Shown here: piece by piece, positions 56,001 through 63,370 of the stretch
How the letters are laid out: each line of letters starts with the position of its first letter
How positions within the stretch are numbered: the first letter of the stretch is position 1
Source of the DNA: Candidatus Epilinea brevis
GTDB lineage: Bacteria > Chloroflexota > Anaerolineae > Epilineales > Epilineaceae
DNA: 64,000 bases
Direction of reading: 5' to 3'
Assembly (NCBI GenBank): GCA_016710785.1
Contig: JADJUE010000005.1
Location: 124,001 to 188,000 of the forward strand
The notes under the pieces: model-generated
The model's database searches: none
Seen by the model: only the letters and a program-made list of their open reading frames with translations
Told to the model about the DNA's origin: nothing
Program-made: the position numbers and the translations under genes

Positions 56001-56781
56001 CCACGGCGTTGTTGGCCGTCGCGGCCACCAGACCGGACACGTGGGTGCCGTGCCCATGATCGTCCCGCGGGTCGGTGTCGTCGTTGACGAAGTCGTAGCC
56101 GCGCAGGCATTTGCCGACCAGATCCGGATGGGTGCAGTCCGCCCCGGTGTCGTTGACGGCCACGACGACGCCCGCGCCACGGCTGCGTTCCCAGGCCGCC
56201 GCGCTGCCGATGGTGGCATGATGCCATTGTTGGTCCAACAGCGGATCGTTGGGCGTCCAGGCCAGTCCATCGGGGCGGGTCGCCGGGCGGGCGACATTCG
56301 CGAGCGCGGCGATGGCCGCCGCGTCCAACACCGCGGCGTCGGCGGCCGGGCTACCCTGGATGGTGGCGATGTAGTCCGGCTCGGCGAAGACCACAGCCGC
56401 CTCGGCCTGGTAGGCGCTGACCATGGCCACGGTGTCGTCCGGAAGCTCCAGCACCTGGATGCCCAGGACGGGGATCTCGCGGACCACCTTCGCCTTGTAG
56501 CGCGCGTGCAGCTTGCGCTTGTCCTCATCCGTGGCGGATGGCTGAAAGCGAACCACCAGGCGGTTGGGGGCGTATTCGTCGCCCGGCCCCTGCTCGGCGT
56601 CCATCGGGGCAGTGATACCGTCGGCGGCGGCGGCCGGCGCAGCGCGCCAGGCATCCGGCAAGGTGGGGGCTTCAGCGGCCGGGGCTCTCTGCGCCCGGGC
56701 GCCCGCGGTGCCGGTCAGCAGAACCGCGGCGAGGACGAGGAGGAACGACCAGGTGCGTCGACCAGGATGCGCGTGGGTCAT
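53077..56781 (-). CDS. Secreted subtilisin-like protease with two CAP domains and two beta-sandwich modules
   Basis: This is a 1234-residue exported protein. ATG 56781 follows AAGGGA. A signal peptide (about 8-30) is followed by a propeptide-like region (NRLVVRFQPSATDEDKRKLH). The S8 peptidase (about 170-455) has Asp in VVAVNDTGADCTHPDL, His in DDHGHGTHVSGLVA and Ser in WNGTSMASPIVAGVAALL. Residues 495-620 are a CAP/SCP domain (LINRERAGYQLQPLAIHLGL, SSGHRAIIL). Two DNRLRE-like sandwiches follow (about 670-845 and 915-1085), separated by T/P-rich linkers. A second CAP domain (1105-1234; RLNKARSAAGLRPLVVNDAL, FFDHVGSDGSTPEDRVARAG) ends the protein. Extracellular proteolysis is certain in outline; the targets are unknown. 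Confidence 0.92.
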   Translation of the reverse strand: MTHAHPGRRTWSFLLVLAAVLLTGTAGARAQRAPAAEAPTLPDAWRAAPAAAADGITAPMDAEQGPGDEYAPNRLVVRFQPSATDEDKRKLHARYKAKVVREIPVLGIQVLELPDDTVAMVSAYQAEAAVVFAEPDYIATIQGSPAADAAVLDAAAIAALANVARPATRPDGLAWTPNDPLLDQQWHHATIGSAAAWERSRGAGVVVAVNDTGADCTHPDLVGKCLRGYDFVNDDTDPRDDHGHGTHVSGLVAATANNAVGGLGSGPEAMVLPVKVLGAGGSGNMSWIAGGVTYAADNGAQIINMSLGGRFTSSALRDAIAYAIGRGVTVVAAAGNESTSNPSYPAAYPGVISVAATDRQDRLADFSNYGDALDVSSPGVAILSTVRGGSYQAWNGTSMASPIVAGVAALLKAQGPCRSPQDIENVLESTAKDLGSPGWDRTFGAGRIQADRALAQNPQPCGGSGTPAAPTVVPVGPTAIPPRATATPLPTQEPVNPGDTVAQLELLINRERAGYQLQPLAIHLGLRRASQNHALDLALTQRCSHDGSGGSTPESRMVKEGLQRPYGEIVACGQASPEAAVQAWMGSSGHRAIILCATCKSLGGGYQAAGDGFRRYWVATFAMDAGTGGLPTALPPTATTAPPTHTPAPTAGARPTDLPVPAPGGGTEIELRPVAGRIGWVVSTQPYGNNWGSSDTFTGVWNDRVYHGAMQMDLAAIPQGMHINYARLTLFGRTDANNARTGTWTVNLLDTDIDAGFDGHGYAKIHSARVLSTLLPIMGAQDVDLGQVNVFNFAAAQLELLKNRVDSSGLLTIRMDGPSSGDFANLVSWDSGVGDKTLYPGPVLYINYSKTPIVIATPTTPPSQPGPTADPGQPPAPTQDPALNPPTATQAPQTTRTPTSPPPPTPDRSSKIIEIVALAGDVGYVKESDPRNFLGSMNTYTGFSQAYRYNGIVQFDLSSLAKDRVVTGARLTLTGQSTQRLSKLGNGSWDVNLLSGDVDAGWAFHGYKRINDTQVVARMDPKLVQTDLDAGRDNVFIFRTNELKELAWRSLTTGKVSFRFDGPRNGQSNVFDWDAGHGGNPPRLTVVTGPPTADNPLPPAPPRDPERMATIMERLNKARSAAGLRPLVVNDALMQVADRHVWDMSTHRFFDHVGSDGSTPEDRVARAGYSARQVKQLIAGQNGSADLVANTWLGNGETAGRVLTPELTHIGVYYDYVPGSPLGHYWVVVMAEAQ

Positions 56782-57683
56782 GTGGTTTCCCTTCACAATG
56801 GCAATGCAATAGATGCCGGGCGGTCGGATCCAACGCCTCCGCCCGGGGTGTCGGCCGAATCAACTGCGCGTAACACGCCGGAGATGGCCGCGTTATTCAC
56901 CGATGAGAGACGCGAGGCCGGGCAACCGGCCACGCGACGCGATCCCGCAGACGCTCGGGCAGGGGCAGACCAGGGACGCGACGCACCGCGTCTCTCTTTT
57001 TGCGTCCTGACGACGGGCGAATGCCGGCAATCGGAAGCAACCGCGCAGGGAAGGTCTCCGGCCGGGCAAGGCCGTTCTTCACGCACGTCGTTGCTTCTAA
57101 GGGACGCGACAAATGATCGAATGCCCAAGGCTGACCCCCATCGGTGTCGGCAAGGCGGTAGCGGTACGGCGGGCTGGGGGCAGCAGCGCGAACCAGCGGA
57201 CGACAACACGCCGCTGGCGGTCGATTGACCGCCTGGCGCCTGGTCGACAGATGCCCGCGTCAGGAAATCAGCCAATGTCGCGGACCTGGCTGCCCACGGA
57301 CCCAAAGCCGCTTCAGGTGTCCGTGGGCCACAATGCAAATCATGGGGCGACTCCTCTAACCGTGGGCCTGAACCGGCGGAGGAGAGAACGAAGCTCCCTC
57401 AGACGGACTTCAGGCTGGTCGAACGGGGTTACGCCCAGCGGCCAATGTGGATGCACAAACAACCGGAAGCACCAAATTTGGTGAACATTCTAGCAGACGG
57501 GGGAAGGGCCGTCCGTGCTGTTTGTGCGTGGGTTGCGTGGGTTGCGCGTCGCACAGTATATCAGGCTGATAGGCGCGGCATCGGTCGATCGGGTGACGAT
57601 TGTCCGACGATTGCCCTACGCTGGGCGATCCTGGCCCCATTCAGCCGTCCTTCGGCCCCCCGGATCCGGACATGAACCGGCGC
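56782..57683. other. About 900-base intergenic region between the subtilase and hemB genes
   Basis: No gene is supportable: short frames in both directions lack ribosome-binding sites, family resemblance and the codon pattern of the neighbours, and base composition is more even. A 10-base inverted repeat (57292-57301 with 57319-57328, a possible hairpin) and a nine-base direct repeat (57526-57543) are present. It should contain the subtilase promoter and the hemB terminator. A small RNA cannot be excluded. Confidence 0.45.
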
Positions 57684-58709
57684 TCAGGATTCGGTGGGTT
57701 CCCTTAACCAACGCGCCGCTTCCAGGGCGAAATAGGTCAGGATCCCATCGGCACCGGCTCGCTTGAAGGCCAGAAGGCTTTCCAGCGCCAGGGACCGTCG
57801 GTCGCCGCCGCCGGTGGCGGACAGGGCGGCGATCATGGCGTATTCGCCGGAGACCTGATAAGCGAAGGTCGGCAGCCCGAACGCCTCCTTCACCCGGTAG
57901 ACGATGTCCAGATAGGGCAGTCCGGGCTTGACCATGACCATGTCGGCGCCCTCGGCGACATCCAGGGCGACCTCCCGCAGGGCTTCGTCACCATTGGCGG
58001 GGTCCATCTGGTAGCTGCGCTTGTCGCCCTTGCCCAGGTTGGACCCGGATCCGACGGCATCCCGGAATGGGCCGTAGAAAGCGGAGGCGTACTTGGCGCT
58101 GTAGGCCAGGATCATCGTCCGCTGGTAACCGGATCGGTCCAGGGCGGCGCGGATGGCCCCCACCCGACCGTCCATCATGTCGGAAGGCGCCACCACGTCG
58201 CAGCCGGCCTGGGCCAGGGCCAGCGCCTGCTCGCAAAGGATGGACACCGTCTCGTCGTTGGCCACGTAACCGTCGATGAGCAGGCCGTCCTGCCCATGGC
58301 TGGTGTAGGGATCCAAGGCCACGTCGCAGATGATGCCCATGGGCAGGCCCGCATCACGCAGCGCGCGCACGGCGCGGCAGGCCAGGTTCTGGGGATTGAG
58401 GGCCTCGTCGCCACCGGGGGTCTTGCGCTCCGGCGGGGTGACGGGAAAGATGGCCAGGGCCGGAATGCCCAGCGCCGCGGCCTCGGTGGCCCGCTGCACC
58501 AGACGATCGACCGAGAGGCGGGCCACGCCCGGCATGCTGGGAACAGGGGTCTCCAGCTCTACACCTTCCTGGACGAAGACCGGCCAGATCAGATCGGCGA
58601 CCGACAACCGATGCTGGGCTACCAGGCGGCGGCTCCAGTCGAAGCGACGGGTCCGGCGCGGGCGCGTGGTCGGAAAGGAGCCGGGATCGGCGGGCAGGCG
58701 CGCAGCCAT
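57684..58709 (-). CDS. hemB: Delta-aminolevulinic acid dehydratase (porphobilinogen synthase)
   Basis: This 341-residue enzyme condenses two 5-aminolevulinate molecules into porphobilinogen for heme and cobalamin synthesis. The Schiff-base Lys residues lie in ILAYSAKYASAFYGPFRDAV and ADMVMVKPGLPYLDIV. The metal loop reads DVALDPYTSHGQDGLL, with Asp/Ala in place of the three zinc-binding Cys of E. coli HemB, so it belongs to the Mg-type, zinc-independent class. The start lies two bases after the menG stop, so both are in one operon. Confidence 0.97.
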   Translation of the reverse strand: MAARLPADPGSFPTTRPRRTRRFDWSRRLVAQHRLSVADLIWPVFVQEGVELETPVPSMPGVARLSVDRLVQRATEAAALGIPALAIFPVTPPERKTPGGDEALNPQNLACRAVRALRDAGLPMGIICDVALDPYTSHGQDGLLIDGYVANDETVSILCEQALALAQAGCDVVAPSDMMDGRVGAIRAALDRSGYQRTMILAYSAKYASAFYGPFRDAVGSGSNLGKGDKRSYQMDPANGDEALREVALDVAEGADMVMVKPGLPYLDIVYRVKEAFGLPTFAYQVSGEYAMIAALSATGGGDRRSLALESLLAFKRAGADGILTYFALEAARWLREPTES

Positions 58710-58711
58710 GT

Positions 58712-59506
58712 TCAGCGGACGGCACCCAAAGGGCGAAGGCCAACGTGGATCATGAGGCTGCCCAGCATGAGGCGGCGCGGCGGCAAGGGCACGAGGCCGG
58801 CGGCGCGCATGACCTGCGCCACCTGCTCAGCGCCCAAAAAACCCGCGACCGAAGCGGGCAGGTAGCGGTAGGCGCGGTCATCGCCGGTGATCAGGCGCCC
58901 GATGACGGGCACCACATGCTCGAAGTGCAGGCGGAAGAGCGGCCGCCACAGGGGATGGCCCTCCGGCGATATCTCCAGGGCGACGACCCGCCCGCCTGGC
59001 CGCGTGACGCGGGCCATCTCGGCATAGGCCTGGGCCAGGTCGGCGAAGTTGCGGAGGACGAAGGCGGAGGTCACGGCATCGAAGCCGGCATCACCGAAGG
59101 GCAAGGTGTGGCCGTCAGCGCGCGCCCAGGCGATCTGCCCTGCAAGGCCGGCCTGCAAGGCCTTGGCCGGGGCGCGGGCGATCATGGGCCCGGTGTAGTC
59201 GAGGCCGACAACGGTGGCGTCGGGATGGCGCCGGGCGATCTCCAGGGCCAGATCGCCGGTCCCCGTGCCCACGTCCAGCACCCGTCCGCCGGCGGGCACG
59301 CGCGCGGCCAGCACGGTCTCGCTACGCCAGCGGCCGTCAAGGCCGCCGGTCATGACGCGGTTCATGAGATCGTAGCGACCGGCGATGCGCCCGAACATGT
59401 CACGGACGGCGCCGTGCTTGTCCTCGGCGCCGCCGGGCGAGACGCGGGGCGCGCTGGCGGCGGCAGGCGCCGTCACGACGGGGGGGGGAGGCTCCTCGTG
59501 GCTCAT
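58712..59506 (-). CDS. menG: Demethylmenaquinone methyltransferase (UbiE/MenG)
   Basis: This 264-residue SAM-dependent enzyme methylates the quinone ring. The family segments are VRDMFGRIAGRYDLMNRVMTGGLDGRWR, given in part as MFGRIAGRYDLMNRVMTGG, then VLDVGTGTGDLALEI, GLDYTGPMI, DGHTLPFGDAGFDAVTSAF, LRNFADLAQAYAEMARV, the LEISPEGHPLWRPLF region and the YRYLPASVAGF end. The substrate is probably demethylmenaquinone; ubiquinone synthesis would be unexpected in this lineage. About 30 N-terminal residues are P/A-rich and extra. ATG 59506 has TATCCT seven bases upstream and no Shine-Dalgarno. It is followed directly by hemB. Confidence 0.94.
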   Translation of the reverse strand: MSHEEPPPPVVTAPAAASAPRVSPGGAEDKHGAVRDMFGRIAGRYDLMNRVMTGGLDGRWRSETVLAARVPAGGRVLDVGTGTGDLALEIARRHPDATVVGLDYTGPMIARAPAKALQAGLAGQIAWARADGHTLPFGDAGFDAVTSAFVLRNFADLAQAYAEMARVTRPGGRVVALEISPEGHPLWRPLFRLHFEHVVPVIGRLITGDDRAYRYLPASVAGFLGAEQVAQVMRAAGLVPLPPRRLMLGSLMIHVGLRPLGAVR

Positions 59507-59662
59507 GAGGTCAAGGATAGGAGGCAGAGCGGCGGCGGGCAAGCAAAGCAGGGCGAGCGGCGGGGCGCTTTCGGCCCGCGTTACACCAGCGTCCCACCGC
59601 GCCATCAGGGCGCCACCGGGACACTGGACCGTCAAGCCCTCGACGGTCTATCATGCGCCATC

Positions 59663-61255
59663 ATGCCATCGCGACCCGACTTCCCGACCACCCATCCTTC
59701 CCGCCGCCAGCTGCTGGGCTGGGCCGGGTTGGGGGCCGGCGGGCTGTTCCTGCCGCGAAACGCCTTGTCGTCCGCCTCGCCGATGCTGCCGGCCGGCAGC
59801 CGGCAGACGCCCCCGCCGCTGGAGATCGCTCTGGATGCGGTGGTCGAGCGACGCCAGTTCCGTCCGGGCCCGCTCACCGAAGTCTGGCGCTACCAGGCGC
59901 GGCTGATCAGCGGACCGCCCGAAGGCCTGGGCTGGACAGCGGGCCCCCTGCCCGCCCCGGTGCTTCGCCTGCGCCCCGGGCAGACGCTGAAGGTGCACTT
60001 CAGCAACCACCTGCCCGAAGCGAGCTCCATTCACTGGCACGGACTCGCCGTGCCCGAGTCCATGGATGGCCACCCCAAGGACGTCGTACCCAGTGGCGGC
60101 GGCCGCGTCTACGAGTTCCCCATCCTGGCCGAGCCGGCCACCTACTGGTTCCATCCCCATCCGCACATGCGCACTGCCTTCCAGGTGGCGCATGGCCTGG
60201 CCGGATTCCTTCTCGTGGTGGACCCCACCCTGGAGGCCGACCTGCCCAGCGGCGATCGCGACCTCCCGCTGCTCATCCAGGACCGTAGCCTGAACGCGGC
60301 CAACGTCAACGCCTATGCCCAGCAGATGATGGGCTTCCTGGGCGACGAGGTGACGGTCAACGGGCTTGCGGGCGACAGCATGGACGTCGAGCAGGACGCC
60401 TACCGGCTGCGCCTGCTCAACGGCTCCGTCACCCGCACCTACAAGCTGGCCTGGAGCGACGGCCGCTCCCTGCGGGCCGTGGCCACCGATGCAGGCCTCT
60501 TGCCCACGCCCCTGGACCGACCCTACCTCATGCTGGCGCCCGGAGAGCGGCGGGACGTGGTGGTGGACTTCAGCGATCTGCCGGCCGGCGCCGAGCTCAC
60601 CCTGCGCAGCCTGGACTGGGACAGCGGAGGTACGGGCGGCATGGGCATGGGGCGGCCGTCCCTGATCCCCGAGGGCTCGCCCTTCACCGTCGCGCGCTTT
60701 CGCGCGCACGGCGAGGGTTCCCGCACGCGTATCTTCCTTCCCGCTGCCGTGCGCGGCGCGGCGCTTGAGGGCAACCGCCCCGCCCCGCGGGCCGCGAGCC
60801 GCCATGCGGAACCGATCAACGCGACCGCAGTGACCCCCGACCGCCGCGTGGTACTGGACCATCAGGGCATGATGCAGTGGACCCTCAACGGCCGCAGCTT
60901 CGAAATGGAGGCGGTGGCACCGGATGAGGTAGTCCGTCTGGGCACGGACGCGATCTGGGAATGGGACAACAGCGTCAGCACCATGATGATGATCCCCCAC
61001 GCCCTCCACATACATCTGGTGCGCTTCAAGGTCTTGGAGCGACTGATCGCCCCGCGCCAGGCAGCCGCCTACGCCACGGTGCGCGACGGCCTGCTGGATG
61101 AAGGCTGGAAGGATACGGTGCTGGTCATGCCCGGCGAGCGCGTCCGGGTGGGCATGCGCTTCGAGTCCTATGCCGGCCTGTTCCTCTATCATTGCCATAT
61201 GCTGGACCACGAGGACATGGGCATGATGCGCAACTTCCGGGTGGAAGGGACCTGA
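59663..61255 (+). CDS. Tat-exported multicopper oxidase
   Basis: This is a 530-residue protein. The N-terminus SRRQLLGWAGLGAGGLFL is a twin-arginine-type signal. All four copper-binding clusters are visible: HWHGLAVP (about 124), TYWFHPHPH (about 163), PHALHIHLVRF (about 446) and LYHCHMLDHEDMGMM (about 510), the last supplying the type-1 copper Cys, His and Met. Three cupredoxin domains of CueO/laccase type are expected. It probably oxidises metal ions or phenolics outside the membrane using oxygen. It lacks an obvious CueO Met-rich helix. ATG 59663 has TATCAT eight bases upstream and no Shine-Dalgarno; it is divergent from menG. Confidence 0.93.
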   Translation: MPSRPDFPTTHPSRRQLLGWAGLGAGGLFLPRNALSSASPMLPAGSRQTPPPLEIALDAVVERRQFRPGPLTEVWRYQARLISGPPEGLGWTAGPLPAPVLRLRPGQTLKVHFSNHLPEASSIHWHGLAVPESMDGHPKDVVPSGGGRVYEFPILAEPATYWFHPHPHMRTAFQVAHGLAGFLLVVDPTLEADLPSGDRDLPLLIQDRSLNAANVNAYAQQMMGFLGDEVTVNGLAGDSMDVEQDAYRLRLLNGSVTRTYKLAWSDGRSLRAVATDAGLLPTPLDRPYLMLAPGERRDVVVDFSDLPAGAELTLRSLDWDSGGTGGMGMGRPSLIPEGSPFTVARFRAHGEGSRTRIFLPAAVRGAALEGNRPAPRAASRHAEPINATAVTPDRRVVLDHQGMMQWTLNGRSFEMEAVAPDEVVRLGTDAIWEWDNSVSTMMMIPHALHIHLVRFKVLERLIAPRQAAAYATVRDGLLDEGWKDTVLVMPGERVRVGMRFESYAGLFLYHCHMLDHEDMGMMRNFRVEGT

Positions 61256-61382
61256 CGGCCGGCGGACGGTCCAACAGGCGCAAGCATGATTTGTCGAACC
61301 GAAGTCCTCGACCACCGGGGGGCGCGGCGCGCCCTGGACTGTTGCCGGCGGCCGTCGGACCGCACCCTACCTGGAGCGACGC

Positions 61383-62276
61383 ATGAACCACGCTTTCGAC
61401 GGCTACGACGACCTGGTATGGTCCCTGACCGCTGCCAACCAACGCCTCTTGCAGGGGCCCCTGCAGGTCTGGATGCAGACCCACGGCCTCAGCGGCTTCG
61501 AGCCCTTCGGCCTGCAGATGGCCTGGGCCGCCGAGCCTGAGCCCTTGGACGAAGCCCGGGTCCTGCGCCGCACGCCCTACCAGTCGCGGCAGGCCGCCAC
61601 CGACCTGCTCAGGAGCTTGGCAGACAAAGGACTCCTGCTGCCGGCGGACGACGGCTACCGGCTCAGCGACGCGGGGCATGCCGCCCTGGACGAGATGCAG
61701 GCCATGGTGCTGGACACCCTGGGCCGGCGGCCATCCTTCGACGGTGCGGAGCGCCTGGCGGCCCTCCTGCGGCGCCAGGTGGAGGCCTGCCTGCAGGGCG
61801 GCATCGACGCCCATGCCCTGGCCGGCAGCCGACGCCTGGATCCGGGCGACGCGGCCCCTGTCTGGGCCCGCATCCGCCGCTACCTGGGCGACCTGGCCTC
61901 CTATCGCGACGACGCGCATATCGCCGCCTGGAAGCCCTATGACGTGACCGGCCCCCAGTGGGAAGCCTTCAGCCATGTCTGGGGACGCAAGGTCTGGGGT
62001 GACCCGGTGCACACGGCGGCGGAAGCGGCGGAGAAACTGGGCTTCCGCGGCTTTGACACCGCGGCGATGCAGTCCGGCCTGGACGCCCTGGTGGCCCGCG
62101 GCTGGTTGGAAGCCGACGGCGACACCTACCGGCTCAGCAGCCGCGGCCTGCAGATCCGCGAGGCGGCCGAAGAAGCCACCGAGCAGCATTTCTTCGGCCC
62201 TTGGGATCTCAGCCCGGCCGAGGTCGAGGAGCTGACCGGCCTGCTCAAGGCGGCCAAGGCGACCCTGGACGCGTGA
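61383..62276 (+). CDS. Helical winged-helix-containing protein (SCO6745/SalK-like)
   Basis: This 297-residue cytosolic protein starts at ATG 61383, after GGAG. Residues 70-105 (YQSRQAATDLLRSLADKGLL, then YRLSDAGHAAL) and residues 225-265 (MQSGLDALVARGWLEADGDT, then YRLSSRGLQIREAAEE) look like winged-helix motifs. The C-terminal ATEQHFFGPWDLSPAEVEEL resembles the end of the SCO6745/SalK helical family. DNA binding is possible but not shown. Its stop overlaps the GTG start of the next gene, so the two are coupled. Confidence 0.6.
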   Translation: MNHAFDGYDDLVWSLTAANQRLLQGPLQVWMQTHGLSGFEPFGLQMAWAAEPEPLDEARVLRRTPYQSRQAATDLLRSLADKGLLLPADDGYRLSDAGHAALDEMQAMVLDTLGRRPSFDGAERLAALLRRQVEACLQGGIDAHALAGSRRLDPGDAAPVWARIRRYLGDLASYRDDAHIAAWKPYDVTGPQWEAFSHVWGRKVWGDPVHTAAEAAEKLGFRGFDTAAMQSGLDALVARGWLEADGDTYRLSSRGLQIREAAEEATEQHFFGPWDLSPAEVEELTGLLKAAKATLDA

Positions 62277-63046
62277 GCGTAAGCGAGGTTCGTCCCCCGG
62301 CCGGCCCCGGCACCCAGGACGGCGCGGCCAGTCGCGGGTTGCCGAGTGCCTTGTGGCGCGCGGGGCAGGACCGCCGTCTGGCCATGATCCGCCATTTCGG
62401 CCGGCCAGCCGGCGCGCGGGCCCTGGACATCGGCTGCGGCCTGGGCATGTACACCCGCCGCCTGGCGGACGATGGCGCCCTGGCCTTCGGCCTGGAGGTG
62501 GAATGGGCGCGCGCCCGCGAGGCACGTGCCGGCGCCCTGGACGTGTTCGCCGGTGTCAGCGAGGTCCTGCCCTTCGCCGCCGGCAGCCTGGATCTGGTCC
62601 TGTTGCACGAGGTGCTGGAGCATGTGGCCGACGACCGGGCAACGGCGGTGGAGATCAGCCGCGTGCTGGCTCCCGGCGGGCGGGCCCTCATCTTCGTTCC
62701 CAACCGCCTATGGCCCTTCGAGACCCATGGCATCTGGTGGCGCGGCCGCTACCGCTTCGGCAACATGCCCTTGGTCAACTACCTGCCGGATCCGCTGCGC
62801 AACCGCCTGGCGCCCCATGTGCGGGTGTACACGGCCGCGGGATTGCGCGAGGTGTTCGCCGAGCTGCCGCTCAGGGTGCTGCACCACGGCCAGATCTACC
62901 CGGGCTATGACAAGCTGGCCGCGCGCCGTCCGGGCTTGGGCCGGCTGCTGCGCGCTGTCTCCTACGCCTTGGAGCGCACGCCGCTGGAGCGCTTTGGGCT
63001 GAGCCATTTGCTGGTGCTCGAGCGCGTGGACGGCCCTCCGAACTGA
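62273..63046 (+). CDS. Class I SAM-dependent methyltransferase
   Basis: This 257-residue protein starts at GTG 62273, overlapping the previous stop by GTGA. The methyltransferase-11 fold shows in ALDIGCGLGMYTRRLADDGA (about 58), the acidic end of strand 2 in FGLEVEWARA, EVLPFAAGSLDLVLLHEVLEHV and AVEISRVLAPGGRALIFVPN. The C-terminal half (TYR-rich THGIWWRGRYRFGNMPLVNY) is typical of methyltransferases acting on lipids or glycans, but the substrate is unknown. Coupling to a winged-helix protein gene suggests a shared pathway. Confidence 0.8.
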   Translation: MSVSEVRPPAGPGTQDGAASRGLPSALWRAGQDRRLAMIRHFGRPAGARALDIGCGLGMYTRRLADDGALAFGLEVEWARAREARAGALDVFAGVSEVLPFAAGSLDLVLLHEVLEHVADDRATAVEISRVLAPGGRALIFVPNRLWPFETHGIWWRGRYRFGNMPLVNYLPDPLRNRLAPHVRVYTAAGLREVFAELPLRVLHHGQIYPGYDKLAARRPGLGRLLRAVSYALERTPLERFGLSHLLVLERVDGPPN

Positions 63047-63047
63047 T

Positions 63048-63323
63048 TCAGGCTGCCTGCAGCAGGAACTCGACCTTGACCGCTGAGAAGGGGAACTCGA
63101 CGCCGCCATCCGTGCCGCGCTCGATCAATCCTGCCTCGATGAGGGCGGTCACGTCGCCGTGAACGGCTTTTACGTCTCGTCCTACTCGACGCGCAGCCTG
63201 CCGGATGGAGACGGGTCCGACGCCGCAGAGCGACTTGAGCAGTTCCCAACGCTTGGCGGTCAAGACCTTCCAGAGCAGTTCGGGGGTGGCACATGCCTCC
63301 TCGACAACCCGCCATCCACCCAT
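63048..63323 (-). CDS. Small HTH DNA-binding protein (HVO_A0114-like)
   Basis: This is a 91-residue protein. The core (LTAKRWELLKSLCGVGPVSI, RQAARRVGRDVKAVHGDVTA, LIEAGLIERGTDGGVEFPFS) matches the winged-helix found in HVO_A0114-type regulators, some of which act as antitoxins of DUF6516 toxins. The N-terminus is shorter than usual and the start is uncertain (ATG 63323 or 63356). No toxin gene is adjacent. It converges with the methyltransferase gene and is divergent from the M14 gene. Confidence 0.65.
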   Translation of the reverse strand: MGGWRVVEEACATPELLWKVLTAKRWELLKSLCGVGPVSIRQAARRVGRDVKAVHGDVTALIEAGLIERGTDGGVEFPFSAVKVEFLLQAA

Positions 63324-63370
63324 GTACCATTTGCCGCACAACGCCTTCCTCGACATCCCCGGAGCGACCC

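Noticed and set aside
54484..57228. 914-codon plus-strand open frame
   Set aside because: It is antisense to the subtilase-CAP gene, rich in G/R/H/A, without domains or ribosome-binding site.
59651..61315. 554-codon minus-strand open frame
   Set aside because: Antisense to the multicopper oxidase with all copper ligands intact.
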